Shown here one piece after another: positions 55,740-64,000 of a stretch of 64,000 bases of DNA. The stretch spans positions 1,599,882-1,663,881 of the forward strand of contig JAJEKV010000002.1 in assembly GCA_021234155.1 (NCBI GenBank), written 5' to 3'. A program made the position numbers and the translations under genes. The DNA is from Isoetes taiwanensis (Eukaryota > Streptophyta > Lycopodiopsida > Isoetales > Isoetaceae). Under the pieces are notes generated by a model, which made no database searches, was not told the DNA's origin, and saw nothing but the letters and a program-made list of their open reading frames with translations. Position 1 is the first letter of the stretch, and each line of letters opens with the position of its first letter.

Positions 55740-56400
55740 TGCATAAACCTTATAATGAGTATACCGATTTTGTTTTAGAAGTGAAAGGAGAGACAGTAGA
55801 AGCTTCTCGCAGAGCACCACAGTCATTGCCACCATCTCCACACATCCCAACAATCAGGCCATGGTCTCGATGCATGTTGGCTACCAAGATGTGCAAAGCA
55901 AACCCATTACAAATCCAAATCAAATGTTTACCGGGACAAACATTTGACTACCTTATCTGCAGGAGTGAAGCGAGCAAAGATACGTGTCCAAAAGAGGATA
56001 TTGTCCATCATTCTAGTTGAATAAAGAACATTAAAAGCTTTTCCTGTAACAGCTAGTTCTAGTGTTCCAACTTCAACGCCTTTCATGTGCTATAATAAGA
56101 GATCTTCTGTCGTCAAAGGACTGATAAATGTACCATCCTTTGGTCTCATAAGTGACCAACTTATGTTGCTGGTTATTACATGATAATAAGCAGAGAGAAT
56201 ATCAAAGTGAATCAATTAAGTCCATTATCTGTTATCATGGTTGACATCACCCAATATAACCTCAGTATCCTGATACATCAGTCATGGTTGACATCACCCA
56301 ATATAACCTCCTGATACATCATGCCAGCCTGCTTTGCAATGTCATGAGCACAATGGGCATTATCACCAGTTACCATTATTAGGCGAACCTAGCAATGTAA
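55740..56400 (-). pseudogene. P5B-type cation ATPase remnant (ATP13A-like)
   Basis: Minus-strand blocks in the order of the P and hinge domains: VRLIMVTGDNAHCAHDIAKQ followed by AGMMYQ (56,395-56,310), LELAVTGKAFNVLYSTRM (about 56,070-56,017), [15 protein letters not shown] (about 55,985-55,935) and [20 protein letters not shown] followed by [10 protein letters not shown] (55,865-55,775). MCGDG.NDCGAL is the P5-type hinge, and SPFTSK is characteristic of the P5B (ATP13A2-like) branch, which transports polyamines in endolysosomes in other eukaryotes. The segment usually between CGAL and SPFTSK is missing ~12 residues, and stops occur. Catalytic DKTGT and membrane segments were not found, so this is a fragment. 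Confidence 0.7.
56235..56325 (-). repeat. Short duplication inside the ATPase remnant
   Basis: CATGGTTGACATCACCCAAT and ATAACCTC occur twice ~48 bp apart, each followed by CTGATACATCA. Confidence 0.7.
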
Positions 56401-57180
56401 TGGTACATCGAATAAGCAAACATTTCACAAAGACACAATAGCCACAAATGCATCACTAGAAAACATATGAAGAAGGAATAGCTCAGCGGCATTCTGGCAA
56501 ATCTTGAAGAAGTGGCCAAATGAAGAGCAAATGTACAGTCTGTATCTATGCTACCGAATATTTGACCAGGCGACGCAGGGCACTCCAACTCTCCATCTTG
56601 CGTAGAAGCTGCTTATGGCAGGATGCATTCAAGAAAAGACGAGCAAATGATAGATCTTTATGATCACCACCAAGCTGGCCATAAACTCTGCACTGAGGTC
56701 TGTTAGATCGATCGACAGAAAACATGGAAGCAGATTAATGCCTATTTCATAAACAGCATAATAAAAAGGACAATTACCTGGATATCTGGTTTTCAAGTCA
56801 TCTGGTTTTGCCCGCTGGACCTACAAAATACTTGTTGCTTTAGCATTTCACAACATTATGATCCCTAAATGCAGGGGAAAACATCACGAGGGCCGTGTCT
56901 TTTACAAAAAAAGCAGCTTGGCAGAGGCAGATGGCAAAAACATCAAATGCAGCCATGCAAAAATGCAGTTTAATTAAGATGCATCAAATTTTCAGACCAC
57001 CTTCTATATGCTAGTTTCATAAGCAAGACATTCAAGGGCATTTGAGATGGCCTCTACATGTTTTGATCTTTGATGAGAACTTCAACCCTGACAAATAAAG
57101 TGCTTCATGACTTCAAAAACGAGACCACAATTTCTACAGACGGACGAGCACGTGCAATGCATGGTCCAATTCTCATAATC
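56401..57180. other. Possible exons, not assigned
   Basis: A minus-strand frame near 56,700-56,545 (CRVYGQLGGDHKDLSFARLF...) looks protein-like and ends near SALRRLVKYSVA. I cannot connect it with the ATPase or any family. Confidence 0.3.
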
Positions 57181-57187
57181 GAACCCC

Positions 57188-57424
57188 TTATACTTGCCTC
57201 CCTCGTAGAGCACAATTAGTTATCAGGAATTCTGTTAACAGATTATAGTAGGCAGAGACTTTATTCACAACTTTCATCGTCTTAATTTTTACCTTTTTAT
57301 CCGTCTCTGCAACTTGACTCTGAAACCGGTATTCTAGCTTGGCATTTTCTTGTTCCAACTTCGTTTTCATTGCACTGTACTCTTGAATTGCCTGCAGAAT
57401 ACAGGACTGAAAAATGAGAAACAT
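57188..57424 (-). CDS. Coiled-coil exon, unknown gene
   Basis: 79 codons, Glu/Lys/Gln-rich (QEYSAMKTKLEQENAKLEYR..., KVVNKVSAYYNLLTEFL) with heptad-like spacing. It may belong to the same interrupted locus as the 56,545 frame. No family assigned. Confidence 0.3.
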   Translation of the reverse strand: MFLIFQSCILQAIQEYSAMKTKLEQENAKLEYRFQSQVAETDKKVKIKTMKVVNKVSAYYNLLTEFLITNCALRGRQV

Positions 57425-57499
57425 GAATCTAGATTGCCAAAGTCATAATCTGCCTTTTGTTGTTTCCTTAATATTCTGCAACAACGAACCTTTTCTTTC

Positions 57500-58619
57500 T
57501 CATTAGCCATCTCCAAAAAGTGCTGAGATCACAAAAATGGCAACTACCTGATATGGCGCCCATTTTTTTATCAGAAAATGCTCTGGGATTTCTCCAAATC
57601 GGCTCCAAAACACCCTTTTTGGATTCAAGCTTCGGTCTTTTGATTCGAACTTCAGCGTGGAAGATCCATATCATGCCGGTATGGGTGCAAACAAATCATA
57701 CAGGCGGCCATACTGGCGCCAAAAAAAACTCGTGGGGAGAGCTCCCCAAAATACACAGAGTCGAAAATTTTCTTGTATTTTGTTTTTATTTTCTGGCGAT
57801 CATTCTTATGCAGAAAAACCCTGGAACTTCCTCTCGGCATATACTCTGTTATTGTGCGAAATATAGTCACCTTGCTGCATGCTGCCATAAACTGCATACA
57901 TACTGGACGAAATCCTTGCTTCTGTTTAAAAAGAACCGAACACATTTCACCAACATTTTTTCAAAGCTTATCCTGAAGAATCAATCTGAGCTGAAGAATC
58001 AACCTGAGTTAAAAGCCCAGATCGAATTTAAGCTCAACCTGTTATCTGGCTATCAATACAGCATGAAAGCATATGAGTCCGGCTTCACAATGCTTGCCGG
58101 ATTAAAACCGGATCCTCTGATAGCTGACATCAATAGAGGAGCTAAACAGCTTAAACGGGAGACGACTGGACCATCGAAATGGGAGTCGAGCTTTCTCAAA
58201 CCAAGGCCACGTCATCCAAATACCCGAAGCAAAATAATAAATGTCAATAAATGTGGTGCCACCTCACCTCCATATTAATTCTGGTGGAATTTCTTTGCAC
58301 CTTCTTTTAACCTCAAAATCAATGGCCACGATTTGGCTGCCCCATATCCGACGGTCCAGGCATGTGGTGCATGACCCCATGCATGCCCCCCATAAGATCT
58401 GAGGGCCATAATTGCGCCACCTCAAGAATTGGAGGGCCAAGATTAGTGTCTATATACATCTAAAGGCGATGCCCCCCATCCGATATACCTATAGATATAT
58501 CATTGATATCATGGGGAACAGAAATATGTACATGTATCAGGCAAGTGCCCGAGGACCGAGCTGATCTCGACGATCCATGATCTCTTGATATATAAGGCCC
58601 AACCTCCATACCGAGCTCG
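57500..58619. other. Probable non-coding repeat sequence
   Basis: A 252-codon plus-strand frame (57,520-58,278) has no domain and composition like random AT-rich DNA. Around 58,340-58,400, TATCCGACGGTCCAGGCATG and TGGTGCATGACCCCATGCAT resemble the body of the SINE-like unit at 49,960-50,040. Confidence 0.4.
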
Positions 58620-59637
58620 TGCTTAGCATCTCATGCAGGGGCTGGCCAGAACAGACCAGCTCAGCTTAACATATCCGAATGTCATCATATGTCGGACAAC
58701 TCTGAAGGGTGTGGCATTCGTCTTCCACAGCTCCAACTTGGCAGCATTGACAAAGCCTCTCCTGATGCAACTCCTCAATTCATCTCCCTCTCTCAATCTG
58801 GAGATATTGTGTACTTGTGCGGATAGAGGCAATGGATTTAGGCTTTTTCATGGGTAGATGAGTGCGCATGTAGCCTTGCAGGCCGTCTTGACCTGTTCAA
58901 GGGTGCTAGAGGAAGCATGCTTCAAGGTACTGTCTGAGACTGTGGCGATTTGCCTCCATTTGCACTTGGATGCACATGTGCTCCTGCACATTCCATCTGG
59001 CCAGCCACTGAGCTCTCTTTTCCCGCCAGCAGGCTTTTAGGCGTTGAGGCCCCATTGCCATAATATAAGCAAGGTTAGGGAGACGAGTATTGTCCATGCT
59101 GACCACCTTCTGGAAGTAGATGATGTGTCTATCAAGGGCCCCTCTTTGAAGAGGCAAGAAACCTGTTTTCTGCAACAGTATCTGGTATGGGACTGTGGAC
59201 TTCACCCCCAGAGCCCGTGCCAAAAAAGCTTTCTGGACCTGCTCCAAGTCATTCCAAGTGGTGAGGAAAATCATCGGGCCCTAGACCTCGACCCCGTACA
59301 AAAGCACAGGTTCTACTAGCACCTTGAATAGGTGCGATTGGTGGGCCCAATCATACAGTTCTGCTTTATGGCTATTGTTCTCCATTGTATAAAGTGCCTT
59401 CCAACCTGCTGCGGCTCGTAGCCGGATAGAATTGTCCCAGTTCATAGCCGACGAGAACTCCACCCCCAAATATTTGTAAGCGGACACCACTTCAATATTC
59501 TGGCCATGATAAGTGAGGATTGGAGGCCTTGGCTGGCGTGCGGACGATAACTGGACTACCTTGGTTTTGGCTAAGTTGACGCGTATGTCAGTCACCTGGC
59601 AAAATGTCATTTCTACCTTTTTCCCTCTCGAAGGCAT
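58620..59637 (-). pseudogene. RTE-like LINE ORF2, 3' half (minus)
   Basis: On the minus strand: IRVNLAKTKVVQLSSARQPR, YKYLGVEFSSAMNWDNSIRL, KAELYDWAHQSHLFKVLVEP, LLYGVEV, then (frame 59,274-58,906) WNDLEQVQKAFLARALGVKS, and finally a Cys/His-poor tail ending SWSVLASPCMRC. Same family as 52,440-53,060 but much better preserved, with only three stops. Both 5' end and 3' UTR are missing. Confidence 0.8.
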
Positions 59638-60395
59638 TCAACCTGACATTTATGATTGTGCCACGTGGCAAAATCTACGCCGTTGGTCAAACACTATACA
59701 ATATTTTTCTTTTTCCCCACAAAAAGAATTAGCTTTACTTATTGGCCTTTTTTGTTTTCCACGAAGGTGTAGGTTTAGCCTTTAGATCTTAGTCATTGAT
59801 TCAAGTCAATCTCAGCCCCTTTTAAGAGGGTGTGAACATACCGAGATGCATGCCATTTTGTTATAATACAGGATGATGAAGGATAGCTGACCTTATCTAG
59901 GTGGTGGTGATAACTTTCCTCGTTTTGCAACTCTGGGCAATGAAGGAGCATGTTTGATAAGAAAACGAGGATCAGATCTAAGAAATGAATTGTACAGATA
60001 ATTATGTTAATCAACTAGATGTTATGGAGGACATGGTTGTAGGGATTTACTATCAAAGGACTACACAACAAATCTATCAATACTAGTAAGTATATGATGA
60101 CTCTATAATAGGGACGTAGTTTGAAATGACAAGGTTGCACTACAAAGTGAAGGGTGCACCACAGTAGTTTTTTTTTTTTTTATGTGTTATCATTCACTCC
60201 TTATTGCTCACTTGGGATCATTGGATCCCGGCATCTTCTCATGAACATGCCACATCAAGGGTGGGGGAATATACACCTAAGAACACTATATAAGAAAATG
60301 CTCCCTATATGGCACAAAATATGTATGAAATACGTAGAAGAATTCAAATATACAAAACTAAAATTGCAACCAAAAAAGACAAACGAGAACGAAAC
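59638..60395. other. No gene recognised
   Basis: AT-rich, a T11 run at about 60,169; short ORFs only. Confidence 0.4.
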
Positions 60396-60665
60396 AACTA
60401 ACAACACGGGCGCTAACTTGCTGGGTTGTTTGGAAGAATCGGTGTCATCTGGTCTTTAAGAATGTCTCTCGGGCCCCTGACCAACTGCTTTGCGAAGTTA
60501 AAGACAGGTTGTATGATCAATATTTGGTGTCCAAGTTATCTGATGATGATAAGGATGAGATTTGGGGGACTTATCTCCATCTCATCTGAGTCTTGCTGTG
60601 TAATCCTTTTTATTTAATATAAGTCATACGTTCTTCAAAAAAAAAAAAAAAAAAAAACTAACAAC
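60396..60665 (+). mobile_element. Severely 5'-truncated L1-type LINE insertion
   Basis: The element body is 60,406-60,655. The ORF2 end is readable as WKNRCHLVFKNVSRAPDQLL then CEVKDRLYDQYLV and DDDKDEIWGTYLHLI-stop, as in plant L1 elements. A short 3' UTR and a poly(A) of ~20 follow. The 10-bp target duplication AACTAACAAC occurs at 60,396-60,405 and 60,656-60,665. ~250 bp in all. Confidence 0.85.
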
Positions 60666-61736
60666 CCATCCCGCATCTTTTCTGAACGGACTGCCGGATT
60701 TAAGAAAAAGTAGATTCAAGATTGTATGAGCAGTGCATGGACTTCTGCATGCCCAGAGTCCGGAATTCAATTGCAACAGCAGAGGTTTGTCCTGCATATA
60801 CCAAGCATGAATCAATTGGGCATCTCATTCGATTTGCCCAAATAAAATACGCAATAGAAATTACCCGGAACTGGATTTCATGCTATTCAATCTAAACAAG
60901 TTAAAGTAGGTTTCTAATCCATCACTCTTTGCTACAGCCGCAACCTCCATGGGGCATGCAGAGATTACATGGTGGAGAAGCCGTTGATGCCTTTTTTTGT
61001 GTCCAATTGGAGTGGTTTTTCTTTTCCTGATCAATTTATCAGGCTACTTTATCGGCTTACTTTTGAGAAAATGCTGCAAGACTATTTTCTGGAAAATTGA
61101 AATATCAAGCACGAAATCTTACAACTCAAAATATAATTTTGAAGAATTGAAACCTCAAACACGAGCTTTTCGAAATCTTCAACTCGTATAACAATCCAGA
61201 TAGCTTATAGAATGCAATGAATCGCAGAGTCTTTGTTGTGGTTGTGATAATAAGTTGAAGACTTCCACTTACTACATCAGCCTTTGTTGTGGTTGTGACA
61301 ATAAGTTGGAAGACTTCCACTTACTACATCAGCCTGGAGGTTAATTCCTCACCCCTCTATTAATCTGCAAGGCATAAAAGCAGACCAGGATACCAACAAG
61401 CAGACTCTAGCATGTTCCCAAATTACACTTTCATTTACAATTAACCATAGTCAATAGTGTTTTAAAAAGTGCGTGACATGGTCATACAAAAGAAAAAAAA
61501 TACTTGAGATTTTGTATGATCCAGTACTTGACTTTGAAGCTGCCTTAACCATTTCAATAATTAAAGTCTCACATTACGAGTTAATACAAACAAACAATAC
61601 CAAGACAAGCATAATGTAGAAATTCTCTGAAGCTGGGCGTAACAACAAAAAGCCCCCTTCCAACATGTACATAAATTCCCAACGCTAAAACGAAAATTAT
61701 ATTTAACTAAAAAATGTTCTACACATCTATGGATCT
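60666..61736. other. Downstream flank and 3' UTR of the RBP gene
   Basis: No ORF of note. A 57-bp tandem duplication lies at 61,221-61,334 (TTTGTTGTGGTTGTGATAAT / TTTGTTGTGGTTGTGACAAT, each followed by GAAGACTTCCACTTACTACA). The 3' UTR of the minus-strand gene should occupy the right part. Confidence 0.5.
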
Positions 61737-63995
61737 TCAGCTCACTTGCTGAGGATACGTTCCATACGCAGGATAATTCCCATAGCCATATGCTGCGGGA
61801 TCTTGTGGAGGAGGTGCATAGCCATAACCTTCATAGCCCTGACCATATCCATAATATGCAGCACCATTCCACTGATTTGGATCAGGTTGAGGCTGTCCCC
61901 ATCCAGCAGGAGCTTGCCTCTGTAAGGGCGTCTACAAATCAGCGTTAACACCAAAACTTCAATACCAACAGCATCATCAAAATAATACCAAAACTTCAAT
62001 GCCAACAGCATCATCAAAATAATACCTGTTTATTAGCTGGACTCCTTCCCCAAGACAGTCGAATCGTTTGCTGCCCAATGACATAACCATGAAGCTTCGA
62101 CAGTGCCTCTTCTGCACTAGCCCTGAAGCCAGAAATCCAAAATTAGAAAAAGCAAAGCACAGCACGACTTTAGCAACTTAAAAGCATAAAGAAGCACCTA
62201 GTAGTAAATTGCACAAAACCACATCCTTTCCCAACAGGAATCTTCACATAAACTATTTCACCAAATGAAGAGAAAACTTGTCTGAGATCATCATCTGTCA
62301 CATTCTGGTCTAAACCACCAACAAAAACCTGCCAAAAGTGTCATTTTTGTCAAACAAGTACTCTACTATTACTCAAGTCCCTCCAAGTCAGTAATAACTG
62401 ACAAAAGCAGCATGCTCACAGTGGTGTTGTTGGGATCGTTATCAACTGGGAACGGCTGTGGAGAGAAGCTTTGCTGGCCTTGATAAGGAGCTGCATGCAC
62501 AACAAATAGGAATTACTATTAAGATCAACACCTTTGTCCATAAATAGAAATATATTCAACAATAAGAATGATTAACAGCGATAAATACTAATGTTCAAAA
62601 CGGGGATGACAATGGCCTATGCTGTAAAATGTTTGCGCAGCTTCTTAATCAGTCACAATATATGCTAAATCGCCAGAACTCTATTACATATAAATGACAA
62701 TGTCCAACCCTTTTAAAAGAAGTAGCAGCTTGAAGTGATAAGGAAAAATCATGACGGATATTTCCAGCCAAACACTGAGTTGCAGTTGCGCCAAATTAAA
62801 AGCATTAACTCACTTACCACAATCTGCAGGAACTTCTCGGGCAAGAGACAAACAGGTAAACTGACCTAAATGAGGTGTCAACCACTAAATAAGATGCTTT
62901 CCGTATGGAAGTATGTGTTCCATGGCCCACTTGTGTAGAAAGCCCCTTGCCCTCCTGCTTTAAAACAGCATCATTCTTATAAGCCCTCAAGGTTTCAACT
63001 GTACATTGATTCCAAGCTCAAGCAGTATTCAGATCTGCTGAATTGAAGGACGATATGAAAGCAGGAACTGCTATGTAAAGTTTAAGCAGAAACTGCTAAC
63101 AAATGGAATACCGAAAGCAGAAACTGCCATAAAAGGAATCTTGAAAGTCGCAAGAGCTAATTAATGTGTTTTCCAAAGAAAACTAGTTGTTTCAAAGAAC
63201 TGGTGAACAGTTACTACAACCAATTACAATGCAGAATTATATTGTACTTACTCATAGCAACATCACTTGCATCACTCCATGCAAAAAACTAAATAACGGT
63301 TACTAAAAAGCTGGCATAAATTCTGAAAGTTGTTCTGTTCCAAAGTATATATTACCTATTGTTTATATCAGCATAAATATAACCGACTCTGGTCCACAGT
63401 AAACCCGACTATAATGTGGAATGAACTAGACACAAAGAGCTCATTTGTTTTCCTTATTACCTGATTAAAGGATATTTATCTATAAAATGAGCCACTTAAA
63501 AGATAACACTTTCATACCCTTAGTTGTTGCTTGTTGGCCCGGCAAAGGCTTCTTAGGAGTGGCTGTGCTGATGCGCATAGGCCTGCTAGAGCAGTATATA
63601 CCATTCATCTCTGTCATTGCTCGTGATCTTTCTGATTCATCCCCAAACCTCACAAATCCATATCCTTTTGATCGTCCTGTTGTGGTATCCATCACAACTT
63701 TAGCTCCTTTGACAGAAGGATAGTGAGAACGGAAAGTTTCCTGCAACATGTAGTCTGTCACATCTGGAGCAAGATCGCCAACAAAAATAGAAAAGTCAGG
63801 ACCCATATCAGGGCGCCTTTCCCCAATTCCAAATGATGCCCAATTCAGTCGGAATGGTTGATCTGCATTAGGCATCATTGTGCCATTGAAAGTCTGGAGA
63901 ATGCTCTCAGCCATGGCATGGGAATTAAATTCAACAAAACCATAACCCTCAGATAATCCTGAGGCTTTGTTACGTATAACTTTCACAGATTGGAC
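61737..63995 (-). CDS. RBP45/RBP47-like polyadenylate-binding RNA-binding protein, 3' exons
   Basis: Five exons with AG/GT borders: 63,995-63,518, 62,490-62,420, 62,328-62,198, 62,122-62,026 and 61,931-61,737 (TGA stop at 61,739-61,737). The first coding exon(s) with RNP2 of RRM1 lie beyond the window. Visible: the RRM1 end (YGFVEF), a complete RRM2 (SIFVGDLAPDVTDYMLQETF...KGYGFVRFGDESE), a linker with TPKKPLPGQQ, RRM3 (VFVGGLDQNVTDDDLRQVF...KGCGFVQF) and a Gly/Tyr/Gln/Pro-rich tail (DPNQWNGAAYYGYGQGYEGY). Triple-RRM RBP45/RBP47 proteins bind U-rich and poly(A) RNA in the nucleus and join stress granules. All exons are in frame; this looks like a live gene. Confidence 0.9.
61952..62020. repeat. 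Tandem duplication in the last intron of the RBP gene
   Basis: CCAAAACTTCAATACCAACA + GCATCATCAAAATAATA is followed directly by CCAAAACTTCAATGCCAACA + GCATCATCAAAATAATA. The right copy forms the splice-donor neighbourhood of the exon ending at 62,026. Confidence 0.8.
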
Positions 63996-64000
63996 CTACA

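Noticed and set aside
57520-58278. 252-codon open frame on the plus strand
   Set aside because: No recognisable domain, no splice or promoter support, and it runs over repeat-like sequence; kept only as a note.

Overview
This is a window of nuclear plant DNA, AT-rich overall and built mostly of transposable elements of many classes. It holds one clear intron-containing host gene at the right edge and the remains of at least three others. There are no operons, ribosome binding sites or other prokaryotic features. Plant origin rests on an RBP45/RBP47-type RNA-binding protein gene, ZYP1-like synaptonemal-complex exons, chromovirus, copia and TRIM retrotransposons, and plant-type LINEs. Remnants of a P5B-type cation ATPase, a family I recall as rare or missing in flowering plants, make a non-seed vascular plant such as a fern or lycophyte my best guess, held loosely.

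Layout. Positions 1-19,329 are one very large Ty3/gypsy chromovirus whose left end lies outside the window. It has a partial 5' LTR (to 436) and then a tandem array: one short plus three nearly full ~3.85 kb units. Each unit carries paired hairpins, a TATA-type promoter, an extra pre-gag ORF, an AT-rich spacer and gag. Only the last unit runs on into protease, RT, RNase H, integrase and chromodomain. A polypurine tract and a 1.43 kb 3' LTR (TGTGACG...CGTCACA) close the element. Positions 19,330-28,700 hold a possible small gene, a TA-flanked TIR element with a SINE inside, a decayed Ty1/copia pol and two pieces of an RTE-like LINE. Positions 28,760-34,085 hold tandem and inverted broken copies of a ZYP1-like gene.

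Positions 36,757-43,751 are a 7.0 kb DNA transposon with near-perfect 30-bp terminal inverted repeats and a 4-bp TGAG target duplication. It lies inside an open reading frame that would read through the empty site. It has two convergent gene sets. A leftward multi-exon gene encodes a DDD/E-type transposase-like protein with cysteine clusters. A rightward multi-exon gene combines coiled-coil, RING-like and FCP1/NIF-like HAD segments. This is my candidate for the unusual system in the window.

Positions 43,918-54,000 hold duplicated host-like exons, a cluster of TRIM elements with ~145-bp LTRs, LINE fragments, a long (AAATAC)n array, degenerate AGATTC-rich arrays around a duplicated tRNA-like (SINE) unit, and another RTE-like LINE with an intact 3' end. 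Positions 55,740-56,400 carry the P5B ATPase remnant, 58,620-59,637 an antisense LINE half, 60,406-60,655 a tiny L1 insertion with a 10-bp target duplication, and 61,737-63,995 the 3' exons of the RBP45/47-like gene on the minus strand.

Most TE reading frames are broken, so little besides the RBP gene and perhaps the 7 kb transposon could make intact protein.
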